A stretch of DNA of 64,000 nucleotides, taken from Azorinus chamasolen (lineage: Eukaryota; Mollusca; Bivalvia; Cardiida; Solecurtidae). Below the pieces are notes generated by a model, which was not told where the DNA came from, did not search any database, and was given only the letters and a program-made list of their open reading frames with translations. The DNA is taken from assembly GCA_963576725.1 (NCBI GenBank), contig OY755252.1, positions 44,245,552-44,309,551 of the forward strand. The letters run 5' to 3'. The position numbers and the translations under genes are program-made. The first letter of the stretch is position 1, and each line of letters opens with the position of its first letter. Shown here piece by piece: positions 44,694 to 57,375 of the stretch.

Positions 44694-47600
44694 CTGTGAT
44701 TCAGTACTTGTGTTCTCCAAAGTTGATGTTATAACATCGATAGTGGCAGCATTTTGATTCTCTCTGGATGTCTGACATGTCCTTGGTCCGTTCCTGTCTG
44801 CAGATGAATATGCATCTGCTATATTGATATCAGACTGTAAACCATTGGCTGCTGTATCTGTGTCATTAACATTAGAAGCAGAAGATGCAGATGCTACATT
44901 ATGGTTACTTGATTCTGCCTCATAATTGTGTACAGGCACAGAAGAATAGTCGCCATCTTCTGACTCATCACCGTGTATTGGGATATTTACTGCACTATTG
45001 CCCTGTATATGTTGGCAGCCTGGTTGATGTCTCTCTCTGGGATTGTCGAAATATGCCCAGTCAGAGTATCTAGCATTACATGCATAACACCTTGTTGCTG
45101 TTGGTCCACTTTCACTGTCATGATAAAATCCATTTCTTGCTAAGACAATTCCAGACCCATTCCCAGTGTAACGAAGAAATGATTGAAACCTGATCCATTC
45201 ATATGCTAATGATTGTTGTGTGAGAGGTTGTCCGTTCTGAATTTGTTGAAAGTATAAGTCAATTCCTCTCAGCACTGGCACTACATATGGAATAAAACTA
45301 CCAGGTGTAAAAAAGCTCCAGGATGATGCTATTCCTTTGGCAATGTCAATGTCCTTTAATTTCTGTTCATAGATCTCAGGCTGTATCTGAGATTGTAGCA
45401 AATGTTGTTTGCTTTTGGTTTCAGACTTATGTGTTACATCCTCTTTAACATTTCCATAAAGAGATGTGTAAGTTGACAATGTGGACAAAAAAGGTGAACT
45501 CATAATTCCAGAGTCATATTCGTCATATATAATACTGCTGCTTAGGTCTGCATTAACTACACCCATGTTACAATCTCTCTTTTCTTGATGCAAGTTCATT
45601 CCATGGAACATGAAGTGCCTGTTTGGTTCTTTTTTATTTCTCTTTCTTATTTTTTGCTTACATTGTACCCTTGTACTTGATTCTAGCAAATTATCAGATA
45701 CACTGCAATCAGTTGATAACAAAGAATATATCAATTTTCCTCCCTTCTTTTGGCACTTCAAACTTAACACCGATGTGTGGCCTAAGTCATCTTTGTCATT
45801 GCTACGCAGCTTGTTGTTAGCAGTTCCAGCATGTTTCAAATTAAAAGATGGCAGACTTGACATTTTATTCATATCATCTCCGTTTTTATCAGAGCTCTTG
45901 GTCAATTTATTATCCATAACAGTAAATTCTGTGTGCTGATTATCTAATCCAACTTCAACAGAACGTTCTTCTTCCATATATATATACATGTCATTTACAG
46001 GACAACTTGAGGCAATCAATGTCTGTCCACAAGTATCAAATACTACAGTCTCATTCTCAAGCTCTTTCTCAACAGCAGGTATTTTCGTGGCGTTTTCTGT
46101 AATTTTATTTGAACTTGTACTTAATAGCACGTTACAGTCCAAATGTGTTATGCAGGTGTGTCTGCATGGAGTCAGTGCAACACTTTGCAACTGTTTCTCT
46201 ATATCATATTTATCATCAGTTACACATCTACCATTGTCTCCGTCAGTCTTCATTGTACTACACTGAGTGTTTCCAGTTGCACTGTGTGTGATTCTGTCAT
46301 ACTGCTTGACAATAGTGTCTGGAACTTCATTTGCGCTGAAACCTGACGTTAGCTCGTCTTCACAGTGCTTTATATCAGCCAATATGCAATGCAAGGGCTC
46401 TTTATCATTTCTATTCAAAGTATTGCAAACAGTTTCTGTATGTTGCACAGTATCAAACACAGGATTTGATATTTCATCGGTATCATCAATATTTCTACGG
46501 GTCCTCTTTGACATTCCATCTTCATCTGTCGTCAATTTATCCACCACTTTAAAATCAGTTTGATGTTCATCTATTCCAATTTCAACAGGACGGTTTTTCA
46601 ATAGTGTTTTATTTGTAACGAATACAGCTGTATCACTGTCCTGTCCTTTAACATTTATGTGAACAGTAAGTACCTTAATGGTGTAACCCGCTGTGATTTC
46701 AGTATTCCTGTCTTTTAAAGTATTTATACTAATTGTCCCATTACAGTCCAAAGGCTTCATGTTGCTGCCTTTTCTGCTGCTTGAAGACAATTCAATACTT
46801 TCTACTTGTTTCTCTGCGTCATATGTACCATCTTTATCACCAGTTTTGCATGAGTCAATGCCTATTACACTGTCTCTATCAGTCTCTTGTGAATTGCATG
46901 GAGTGGTTCCAGTTGTATCCCGTGTGACTCTGTCATGCTGACTGCCATTATTGTCTACTACTTCATTTTCGTTGAAATCTGATGTTTGCCTTTCTTCACT
47001 TTGCATTTTCTTAGACAATTTGCTATATAACTCATGATGCCCACCATTGCTATGCAGTGTACTGTAAACAGTTTCATTATGTTGCACACTACCAAAGAGA
47101 GGATTTGATATTTCATTTGTATCGTCCATATTTCTACGGGTTCTCCTTGACCCACCATCTTCATCTACCACAATTTTATCCTTCACAGTCATTTTAGTGT
47201 GATGTTCATTAACTGGTATGTCTTTCGAAAGTATGTCATTAACAATACAAACTGATGAACTCAGTGTCTGATCATGTCTACTGGTCCTCTTTGGCATATC
47301 TTCTTGTATAATATTTTCATCTATTACAGTAGATCCAGTTTGATGCTCACCTTTTGCATCTTTAACAGAACAGTCTCTCAAATATGAGCAACTAATACTC
47401 CAAACTGATGAATTCTGTGTCTGTTCAGCAACACCCAATCCTGGATTGGAAGCTTGATTTGTACCTTTCATATGTATTCGGATCATCTTTAACATTTTAT
47501 CACCTTCATGTGTCACACTTTTTTCTACCTCAGTACATTCAGCTTGAGCATAAATTCCAACTTCAAAATGACACTTTTTCATGTTTTTTACAATACAAAC

Positions 47601-48917
47601 TGACGATCTCAGTTTCTGTTCTGCAACACCCAATGCATCTATACTACCTTCATCATCACTTAAGCATACACAAATATGTAATTCATTGACTCTGCCAGTC
47701 TGTACCGTGTTGCTATGTATATATTTAGCTAGTTTATTTCGATTGTAAGTACCATCTGGATTTTCATACCTTTTTATATTTGATGTTGATTCTTCTTTAC
47801 TTAGTTTTGTCTCTGCTGTCTCAAAATCTTTTTTTACTTTGCTGCATAAAGGTTCGTCCATATTTTTTAGTGCTGATTTGTCTAAACTGGTGAATTGTAC
47901 TCCTTCATCAGAAATAGTAGGAGTTTCATTTGTTTCAGGTTGTTTATTATAAGAAATAGCTGATCTGCTTTTAGAACTGAATTTTCTTTGAGAACCATTG
48001 AGCCTACAGGTACTAACATCCACATCACCAACAGTATCAATTGAGACCGACTGTTTTCTATCCACAGTAATACTTTTAGTGACTGCTTGATAGTCGTCTA
48101 AATTCATTTTGATTGGAAATAAAGCTTGCTCATTGTCTGAACCATTTTTAGCAAACGTACGCTTGGTTTCTTCGGCTATTGGTACTGGTTCCGGCACTGG
48201 CTGGTCCCCTATTACTGACTCCGGTAACTGAAGACTCCATCTGCATTTTGGATCTGTATCCAAATCTTCCATTTCAACAATAGGTCTGAGATGCGGAACA
48301 TATTCAGTGCGTGATAAACAAGACCTTTTGTCTTCTTGTGTTAGTTTACTAAGATTAGTAAAAGTATTTTCTGATGAACTTTCAGTACCTTGTTTTGAAA
48401 CTTGACTAGATGTATCCATTATACTGTGGATACCAACTGATGGTATGCAATTATCTCTAAAGCCATACTCTGAACCTGTTAGTGGTGTTGGAATCTGACT
48501 TATGAGATTTGATTCTGATGTCTGATCTTGAGAGTGAAACCGTGTGGTTTCATAACCTGGATCTCTGTCAAACCTCTGTCGGTCATGATAACTGACATTC
48601 GATTTACATGTTTCTTGCACCGGCCTGCTGTCTGTTCTTAAGGTCTGGTCTTTTGAGTTGTTTGCTAAATCATGTCCAGTTATTGGGCTGCAAGCTGATA
48701 TTTCGGATTTTCCAGTATGTACCTCTGTAGCCACTTCTACATGAATATCCTGCTGGTTTATTGGTTCAGTTTGTGTACTTTGATTCACTTGATGAATAAC
48801 GACAGGACTGTTGATAAAATAAGCATTTTTGCCAATATTTAGGTGTCCTCTTGTAGCAGTCTTCGTGTTGCGTTTCTTCTTCCAGCGACGAAAGAAATCT
48901 GTTATTTTGTTCATCAT
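44694..48917 (-). CDS. IAP-type protein, coding exon 1: long repeat-bearing N-terminus and divergent BIR
   Basis: A 4,224-nt open exon (1,408 codons) from ATG at 48917 to donor ACAG|GTGAGT. The start has A at -3, and an in-frame TGA at 48941-48939 lies upstream. Residues 1-20 are basic (ITDFFRRWKKKR). Most of the rest is Ser/Thr/Asp/Glu/Asn-rich and probably disordered, with about five repeats of a module containing VEIGIDEHQT, DEDGMSKRTRRN and DDTDEISNP. At about 1235-1300 is a divergent BIR: EWIRFQSFL, LARNGFYHD, CYAC and FDNPRERHQPGC, with His-x3-Cys instead of the usual His-x6-Cys. It joins exons 2-7 in phase to give a 1,732-aa protein with BIR, BIR and RING. IAPs bind caspases and act as E3 ligases in apoptosis and immune signalling; that role is inferred here from domains only. 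Confidence 0.92.
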
Positions 48918-50270
48918 GATCAATGTGTGTGCTTTTTGTCATCAGTGTCACATTCTGTAGTTGTGCTTCTGTAATATTGTATGCTCACCACACGGCCCTC
49001 CATCAAATGAGGTCTAAAACAAACAAGCACATTCCCTGAATTTATACCCCTGCCAAACAAGTGCTGGCCCCAGTATTTAAATGAGCTATCGACCAGCTTG
49101 ACAAAAAGAGGTTATTCGCAAATAAAGGGCCGTTCAAAGTTCCAAGGTCAATGTAAGTGATACTTACAGGCCGCACTTCTTTATAGTACTGAACATATGC
49201 ACATAGATTCATTGAAAAAAACTAATTGATTTCTGAGATATGACTCAGATTTGGACAGAAATGTTGACGTTTTGCCAAAGGACCATAACTCTGGTGTTCA
49301 CAGGTCAACGTGGGTGATACATGCAGGGCCACATTTCCTCATTGTACTTAACAGCTACAAAAAGTTTCGTGTATATGAATCAACAGAAAAAAAGGTGAGT
49401 TTTGCACACAGTTTCATATAAAAAAAACTAGATGAAACATTTAGGTTTTTTGGCAACCAATGTTTGCTCTAATGTCAATGTTAGTGATTATTGCACGCCC
49501 AAATAGCTTTATCATTGCTATACAGAGCACTGTAAACATTTATACAAAGTTGCGAAAACGTAGTGAAAACTATTCCTGAGATTTGACTCCGGTATGCATG
49601 GATGCACAGACCGACATACAATGCAAAAACTTTATCCCTCCACCTTCTGCAGGGAATAACAGAAATGATGAAGTTCGGAAAACAGAAATTGATTTTTATA
49701 ATATGATAACCCATGTAACAGTCTGGATCCAAATGAGACATCAAACAAGAAATGTCGACATGGCATCAAACCGGGTTTTCCGTCACTATTAACTGGTGAT
49801 TTCTACGTAAAATTCTTCGACAATATGAACATCTACATCTACATCTTCATGAACATGAACATCTATGAAAATATGTTAAATAATTTCAAAGGAGTTGCGC
49901 TTACAAGGATAGGATCACAGGTCCAAGTGATTATTTAATTTCAAAGGGGCAGAAAGAATGCAGAAAGAACTATAACTACCACTAAAGGTGATGAATACCC
50001 CCACTAGCACATTTGGCACAAAGATGGGGGTTATATAAATGAATCACTACAATATCTGCTACAGTTTAGAAAAAACCCGGAAAACATAGAATTTCATAAA
50101 CATTTCTAATGCTGTTATTCCGTTAAAATCAATGTAGTGTAACAAAATTCAAACTTGATCTGTAACTCATTATTATAAAACTACAGACCAAATATCACAT
50201 CAATATCTGCAAGGGTTTAGAAACAACTCAGGAAAACCTGAATTTCCGGAAAATTTCTAAGTAAAATCAC
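48918..50270 (-). other. Upstream flank of the IAP-type gene
   Basis: Probably holds the 5' UTR and promoter, but no TATA box or first non-coding exon could be fixed. Two related segments with ggtcaatgtnagtgatacwt near 49145 and 49300 indicate a decayed two-copy repeat. No other coding sequence is supported. Confidence 0.4.
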
Positions 50271-50274
50271 TGTA

Positions 50275-51930
50275 AAGACATAGGTGATTGTCAAATAATG
50301 AAACAAAAGATTGATCTGATCAATGACGTTCCATTTAAGCAAGTGCATAGAAGAATACCTCCAGCCATGGTAGAGAAGGTTAGACGGCGTCTGGAACAGT
50401 TTCTCGCTGCTGGCATCATTCAAAAGTCAAAGTCACAATAGACTTCAAAACTAGTCCTCATTAGAAAGAATAATGGGAAGTTGTGCATGTGCGTAGACCA
50501 TAGGGTGTTAAATGCATGTACACTGAAAGATGCCTATGTACTGCCGAGGATTCAAGAAGTATTTGACTGCTTTAACGGATCCAACTTTTTCAGTGTCATT
50601 GACATGAAAAGGGGCTATCATCATATCACTGTTGAAGAGGATCATCGCGAACGCACGGCGATTACAGTCGACCCTTTAGGATTTGTGAAAATGCCCTTTG
50701 ACCTTTTGAACAGCATATCTTTTATCATCTGTTAAAGAGGGACATCGCGAACGCATGGCGTTTACAGTCGACCCTTTAGGATGTGAAAATGCCCTTTTAC
50801 CTTTTGAACAGCCTAGCTTGTATCAAAGACTTATGGGAAAATGCCTTGGAGATCTAAACATGAAAAATTGCCTGATCTAATTAGACGACTTCATCAATTT
50901 TGCTGTGAATTTTGAACAACACTTAGGCCACATAGTTAGCTAATTTGGAGAGGAAACTGACCCTGAAAAGATATCTATATAGAAAGTACGCAGTTGGCCG
51001 ACACCATCTAACGCAGATGAACTAAGATTATTTAGGGCTTTCACTGGATATTATAGACACTTTATTCAGGATTTTAAAAAATTAACCAAACCACTGAATG
51101 GATATTTAGAAGCCAGCAAGGGATTCAGCAACATTGTTTTGTTATTACAGACCATTTCACTAAATTTGCCTTGACCATACCAACTTAAAACCAAATCGCA
51201 AACACAACAGCTTAAGCTTTTTGCGAAATCTTTATACTGCACTATGGAATACCAACTAGGATACATCCAGACCAAGGTAGAAATTCAGAGAGCCCAATCA
51301 TTTCTACAATGTTTCAGATGGACAAGTCAAGGACCACGTAATACTATCCGGGTGGAAATGGAGTTTGTGAACGGTTTAACCGGACTTTGTTGAGTAATTT
51401 AGGAATTTTGGACTCTGACAAGAAATTTGACTGGAAAAAAATGTGGCTCCACTACATTACACAAACAATGCTACCAGAAACGAGTCTACAAAATATTCCC
51501 CTTTTGAGTTAATGTTCGGTAGGAAGGCGAAGTTGCCTATTGATAATCATTTTGAAAAATGTTATGGTTTTGTAAACACACACACTTCAGTATGCTGGAG
51601 AAACAGATCAGAAATATGCAGATAAAGCCAGAGAAAGGCAAAAGACGCACTGCGATAAGAGGGTCAAGACCAGTAAGATTGGAATTCGAGACATCGTGCT
51701 TGTTACTATGTTAGCACACGACGGAAAACACAAAATTCAAGAAAATATGAGGATACAGAATACAAAGTGAAAGAACAAACTATAGATGGCATACCAGTAT
51801 TCAAGGTATTAGCACCTGATGGAAGAACCAAGACACTACACAGAAATCATTTGTTGCTGCTAAGAACAATGATTTATAAGGATGAGTACATAGTTACCTA
51901 CGATAAGAGAGTCAACCATAGAAGTCGAAG
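50275..51930 (+). pseudogene. Decayed Ty3/Gypsy-type pol
   Basis: Plus-strand relic in shifting frames with several stops. RT fragments: VHRRIPPAMVEKVRRRLEQF, LCMCVDHRVLNACTLKDAYV, FSVIDMKRGYHHITVEEDH and a YQRLMGKCLGDL stretch followed by a mutated DD box. A 75-90 bp part of RT (from about 50630) is duplicated in tandem at about 50735-50820. Most of RNase H is missing. Integrase is recognisable near 51140-51640: FVITDHFTKFALTIP, IHPDQGRNFESPI, GGNGVCERFNRTLL and SPFELMFGRKAKLPI. It is on the opposite strand from the Ty3-like element at 4-11 kb and clearly older. Confidence 0.85.
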
Positions 51931-54099
51931 GAGATAAGTGACGTCGCAGATGAAGAATCTGCAAATGGCGAATATATTATAGTTTGTCTCGAAATATTAT
52001 CACAATGTCATGTATGGCTTCAACTCACCCATAATAGGTTGTCTGGTTGTCTTCCTGGACGTTCAAAAGTAGGGGAATTAATAGCTTAGTTCATGTCTGA
52101 ACATTTACGTTGTCCCTAAATCACTTCCGGGAATACGCCTTAATATCGTATCCAGATTTGACCACTTGAGACCAGTCAACTTAAACCCTTCTTTGTTCTA
52201 TATAAACACAGTCATTTTCAACATTCCAAAGTCCCTTCCAGGAATAGATTTGGCCTTAACCCTTTTAAATCATTCATATCTAGTCCAAATCTGGTTTCTA
52301 GTTCATAGACGATGATTGTGTTTGCTACACAGTAAGGTATGTACACACCGTCCGGTGGAAGTATTCACAAACAAGAAATATCTTTTAAAAAGGATATTCA
52401 GCGGCATTCACATATTGACACAATGTACAAAACAATCTCTGCAATATTTATTTCAATATTTGGAGATTCTACTAGTACAGAGAACTAGATCTATGAAGGG
52501 TTGCTTGTTATTATACTAGCAGAGAAGCATGAATGAAAATGACATTGAGTAGAAGAAGCAGTTATTGAAAAATTTAAAGTTGCTTTTATAGGAAATCACT
52601 TTTAAAATGTACGATGTCAAAGTAATGTTTTAAATCTCCAGTTAGTTTACCTATAATAAAATGTACATGAAAGCGCTAATATTTGTATTGATATGAAGAT
52701 AAGAAATTGAATATACTTTAAGGCAGAAAGTTTTTGTTTGTGCAGAGTCTGTAATTCCTTAAAGAACGGTATCTATTTAGCCTAGACCAACGCTTTAATC
52801 GACTTGTGTGCATCATCATTAATGACATGATTAACTGAATCTACATGTATTTTTAAAACAATATAAAGTTAGCAACTTCAACCTACATCTATGAGCCCAA
52901 GCCCCAGGTGATAGAGCCGTAGCAATAGCCTTCAGTAAGTAGCTTAACATCAAAGAGAGTCAACAACCAGAGCATCGGTGCTGTTGTCGGGGATAGTAAT
53001 TAATACTATTAATACCACTACTCTAATATACTAAACAACCCTTCTTCTTTATTTCCTATAGCACTGCCTGTGAATTATGGTGGCTTCGGCAAACTACATG
53101 TTCGTCAAAGTGGACTTTATTATCAAATGTTGATTTGATAGCAAAATGATAGTAAAAGTTTGTAAGTTTAATAGTGGTTTCGACAAACTAGTAATATTGC
53201 TCAGCAACCATTACAATTGAAGTGATAACTATCAGTACATCAGTACTTTGATTTTATGGGAATTTCCAGATCTTAAAATCTATTTTAAGAAAAGAACTTT
53301 CGACAGTCGACAGTCTTCAGTCCCATGCTAAATATCTGCGTAAATAAGGGTTTTCTGTACTATATGGCGTTTTGATTGAACTTTAAGAAGTTTATAGAAC
53401 GTGTCTGTGTAACATGATGCCTTAATTACATGTGTTGTGATTATGTTAATTATTGCATTGAATTCAATTTGCGAGGCCGTTAGCAGACTGTATATCAGAA
53501 TTTTACATAGTTTGGCAATGTGTAGAGTCATATAAAAAGGTTGTATGCCAGTCAAGGTATTCACTAATGAAAATACTCGTAGGTCATATGTAAATTACAA
53601 TGTAACATAGTTTCTCATTGGTGGAAAACTAGAACAAAGGTGAAAATAGACAGCTAGCCGCTGAAAAATGACCCAATTGGGCAGAGAATACACACAATAT
53701 TGTATATATAGCCTGCCTAGTTCTTAAGAGACACTTCTGAGCTCCTATTTAAAGGACTACAATTTTCAAATAAAACTACAATTCCTCACCAGGGTTCTAC
53801 ACCATTCGACCAGTAGTGATTTTCCATGTTTCTACTTAGCGAGGATGTTCGTACATATCCGTCGAGGCGAGGGGCGGATCTGTCTTTACCCCGCCTACTA
53901 TTCAGCTGGGTGACTGCATGGGCAATATATTGGGTGAAAATGTTAGATTAAATTTGCGAAAAGGATCCCATTACAGCCGTTTAAAAAGTCTTTGATAATC
54001 AGGAGGCAATCTCATATTTGGCTGATGCTATAAATGTAAATCCAATATATGTAGATCTAGTTATGCAAACCTATAGTTCAGCTATTATCCCTGATCCTA
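51931..54099. other. Intergenic, no gene seen
   Basis: AT-rich, with small ORFs lacking features (52316-52519, 53328-53564). No MITE of the three main families is recognised here, in contrast to 11-44 kb. Confidence 0.4.
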
Positions 54100-54144
54100 A
54101 AGTAACTCACCTATTTCGGGTGTGCCTCAAACAGTAACGTATAC

Positions 54145-54640
54145 GTAACGTATACATAAAGATGTTATATCTTTTTTCCTAGAGCATGCATCTTGTAAAT
54201 ATTTCGTGGAATTGATTTTGTGGTACTATTTCACATGTTGGTAAAAAAATTGGAGTTTTCAGCTTATGTTTTATTTTTTTTATTGGTAGATCGACCCGGA
54301 CATTAGCCCCACCTCCATCTGAACGTAAATATGCTGTATATTTTAACCCAGAGTATGTCTATTGTAAATATTTCGTGGGAATGGTTCTGTGGTACTATTT
54401 CATCCGTTGGTAAAACAAATTAGCAGTTTATTGCTTTTATTTTATTGTTTTTGTTGGTTTTGACTGGTAAATCGGCCCTCGGTATATCGAGCCCCCAATC
54501 CGAACGTAAAGATGCTGTACTTTTTTTTCTAGGTCTTTAATTATAATATTTTTTACGTGGATCGATTCTATAAATATTTTTAAGATATCTACGACCAAAA
54601 AACCCTATCCTGTTGTGTGTATTTTAATGTTATCATTGTT
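54145..54640 (+). repeat. Tandem repeat, ~180-bp unit, about three copies
   Basis: Each copy begins gaacgtaaagatgctgta (or a variant) and includes gtaaatatttcgtggaattg and ctgtggtactatttca. The third copy ends in tatctacgaccaaaa, a stretch also seen near 11746. The inverted partner lies at about 59720-60090. Confidence 0.75.
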
Positions 54641-54905
54641 GACAATAGGTCGGTAAGCCGTATTTTTAAAGAACGGCTTTGCCGGCTATCGCCACGCACA
54701 TTATTGTGGACTATCGAAGCGGCTAGCAGTTAGATCGCGTTTGCAGAGTACGAAATTTCCTTTATGATTAGGTAATTGTACAGATACGACAATTCTTTTA
54801 TGTTTGACAGACAATCCTGTGTGATTAAAGTCGCATTTTTCTGCTTAATCTTTCCTGGCAATACTGAAGGATAACATTTATATTGCTTTTAGATACTGTT
54901 TCTGG

Positions 54906-55099
54906 ATATATATTAAAAAAGACTAAATGTTATATGGCTTTAAAATCTTTAATTAATAACTTAAAAATGCGCGACGCGTTTCATCAGATCATCAGGCGCA
55001 ATATTATGACCTGATGATCTGATGAAACGCGTCGCGCATTTTTAAGTTATTAATTAAAGATTTTAAAGCCATATAACATTTAGTCTTTTTTAATATATA
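54906..55099. repeat. Near-perfect 90-bp inverted repeat (foldback hairpin)
   Basis: Left arm 54906-54995, right arm 55010-55099, 14-base loop. Arms match over their whole length by eye and contain the CpG-rich stretch atgcgcgacgcgtttcatca; outer ends are AT-rich (atatatattaaaaaagac). No coding potential. Confidence 0.95.
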
Positions 55100-55471
55100 T
55101 ATAGCCTTTCCGTTTGTATTCTATTGCCAGTTATATAAAATTATACAACACCTGAATATGTTATGTTTGTGTATAAAAACACTGCTTAGTACACACCCTG
55201 TCGCCTTTGTGGTAAACTCTGAATTCAACTCCACTTAGCACTGGTATTAATTAATTCAATCCTTGATAAATTGGCGAAAAACAGTTTAAAGTAATCCATT
55301 GAAACTATCTGCGACAAACAACCAATTAACCCAAAAAAAGGTGATAAATGAAAACGGGCCAGCGGACTTTGACTTGACGGACGACCTGACATACACACAG
55401 AAGAGACAAACAGACAGACAGACAGAAAGACCTACCTTGGTCTGAGATACTAGGATTGTTTTATCATAGTA

Positions 55472-55680
55472 CAGTAGGACCTGTTATAAGCCATCATCAA
55501 AAAGAGCTCATATTAATGGTCTGTAAGGCAGGTAGTAGCTTAATGCAGTTCAAACTCAAAATAAATGCGGAAACTCCTACAGGAGCTTAATGTGTTACAT
55601 CTTCCCTGCATGAAGCAACCATCTGCTTTTTAAGATTTCTATGTCCAGTCCATATAAGGTATTTTCAGGCAAGTTTTACT
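55472..55680. mobile_element. pogo/Tigger-type MITE (family C)
   Basis: TA-flanked, CAGTAGGACCTGTTATAAG ... CAAGTTTTACTG, core gcttaatgcagttcaaactc and ccctgcatgaagcaacc. It has an inverted partner at 59227-59415 in the other arm. Confidence 0.65.
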
Positions 55681-55715
55681 GTCTCTTAGTTTCGTACCTG
55701 TTTGTCCCCGTGTTT

Positions 55716-56300
55716 AACGCCCCCCCCCCCTATCTCTCTCCATCCCTCCCCCCCCCCTCTTTCTCTGTATGTCTCTGTCTGTATGTTTCTGTCTATAAGT
55801 GTGTGTACGTCTCTGTCTTTCTAACCATCGTTTTCATTCCCTCTGTCTTTCCCGTCACGATATTTCCTCTCCCCCTCTCGCTTTCCTCTCCCTCTTTCTC
55901 AATCTCTCACTATCATCAATCTACTTACCACCATTACATCCATCGATCCATCAGCCTATCTATCTTTCTCTCTGATCCTCACCATCTGTTTCTTTATCTT
56001 TTTCTCTCTCCCTCTCTTCCCCGTCCACCCCTTTCTCCCACGGTCCCCTTTCTCCCACGGTCCCCTTTCTCTTTCTTTCTCCTCGCCTTCCTCTCTAGCT
56101 ATATCCTCTTCCATTTCTCTCCTCTCCCTTCTCCCTGTCTCTCTCTCTGTCCCCAATATTCACTATCTTTCTGTATGTCTCTCCCTTTCCTATTTCTCGC
56201 TCTCCCTTCCCCTCAATCTCTCTTCCTCTCCATCTCTCTTCTTCTCTCTCTCTACCCATCTCTCTCTCTTCCCCTCTCCCCTCCCACTTTCTCTCTCAAA
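55716..56300 (+). repeat. Pyrimidine-rich (CT)n-type low-complexity tract
   Basis: About 580 bp almost entirely of C and T in imperfect ctctct/ccctct runs, with a repeated tttctcccacggtccc. The long ORF over it (55641-56321) is composition-driven. Confidence 0.9.
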
Positions 56301-56454
56301 ATGATATTTAAATTCAATTAGAAAGCATCCTCTTCATACAGCTGTTGACCAGTGCATCGACTGTTTTATGTTTTGGAAATATACTGAATTACAATGTATA
56401 TTGATCGTCTCTGAGAGCAGGTATACTGATTGTGTTTTCATATACATTACTAGA

Positions 56455-56765
56455 GACACTGTCTGTCTGTCAGCCTGTCTGTCCGTCTGTCTGTCTGTCA
56501 GCCTGTCTGTCTCTGCCAGCCTGCCTGTTTGTACGTACGCACGGGTGTATGTACGTATGTATGTAGGTATGTATGTCTGAAACAAATTTGCATGACACCC
56601 AACCCTATCTCTCTGCATGTCTCTCTGTTTTGGCCTGCCTGCCTGTCTCTGTCTGTCTGTCTGGCTGTCCCTCCCTCCTTCCCTCTCTCTCTCTCATTCT
56701 GTCTGTCTGTCTGTCTGTCTCACTCTCTCTTACTAACTAACAAACAAACAAACAAACATGGATAG
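56455..56765 (+). repeat. (TGTC)n and related microsatellites
   Basis: tctgtctgtccgtctgtctg runs at 56457-56530 and 56640-56720, a gtatgtacg run between them, and a (caaa)n run at 56740-56758. Confidence 0.9.
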
Positions 56766-57375
56766 ATAGAGATATAGAGGGAGATATACAAAGACATTAA
56801 TACACAAAGACATAACAGATAGCCACAGACAGGGAGACACAGAGAGAAAAAAGGAAGATGGTTAGGAGAAATAGAGAGGGGAGAAGAAATGATGGACAAT
56901 GAGAGAGCAGAAAGATAGACGATAATTTTATGGATTGGTGGGTAGGTTGTTCGAGGATAGAGGGAGGTTGGATCTGGGATAGAGAGAAAGAATGATGAGA
57001 GAGAAAGAGCGGTAGGCTGGTGGAATGGTGATAAGTAGGCTAGGGATAGCGCGAGAGATACAGGGAGAGGAGAGAGAAAGAAGAAGACTAAAGAGAGAGA
57101 GAGAGAGGAGAGAGGGAAAGAGAGATGGACTGATAGATATATGAATGGAATGGTGGTAAGTAGGTCGGGGATAGTGCGAGGGAGATACAGGGAGAGAGAA
57201 AGAGGAAGGGGAGATGGAGAGAGGGGCGGGAAAGTGAGAGAGATGTGAGAAAAATACGGTGAATGGTGATCAAGTAGGTCAGACAGAGAGAGAGAGGGAG
57301 AGAGAGATAAAGGGGCAGGAACGAGAATGAGAGAGAGAGAGGGAGAACGAGAGAGAGAGAGAGAGAGAGATAACA
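56766..57375 (+). repeat. Purine-rich (GA)n-type tract
   Basis: Imperfect gagaga runs with two related ~110-bp units (tggaatggtg...aagtaggc...ggggatag/gggatagcgcgag at about 57020 and 57145). Strand-complementary in character to 55716-56300. Confidence 0.88.

Larger units (their letters stand above)
54100..55715 (+). repeat. Left arm of a ~6-kb imperfect inverted duplication
   Basis: Shares, in inverted order, these blocks with 59170-60125: cagtaacgtatacg (54137 / 60100), the taaatatttcgtggaattg blocks, aaaaaggtgataaatgaaa...gggccagcgga (55335 / 59490), a family C MITE and the start of the pyrimidine tract. It holds about 0.6 kb (about 54660-55250) that has no partner in the right arm, including the perfect hairpin at 54906-55099. 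Confidence 0.75.

Noticed and set aside
45610..46563. Plus-strand ORFs opposite IAP exon 1
   Set aside because: Antisense shadows of a strongly supported coding exon.
55641..56321. 226-codon plus-strand ORF
   Set aside because: Ser/Leu/Pro/Phe composition follows directly from the CT-rich tract; no domain.
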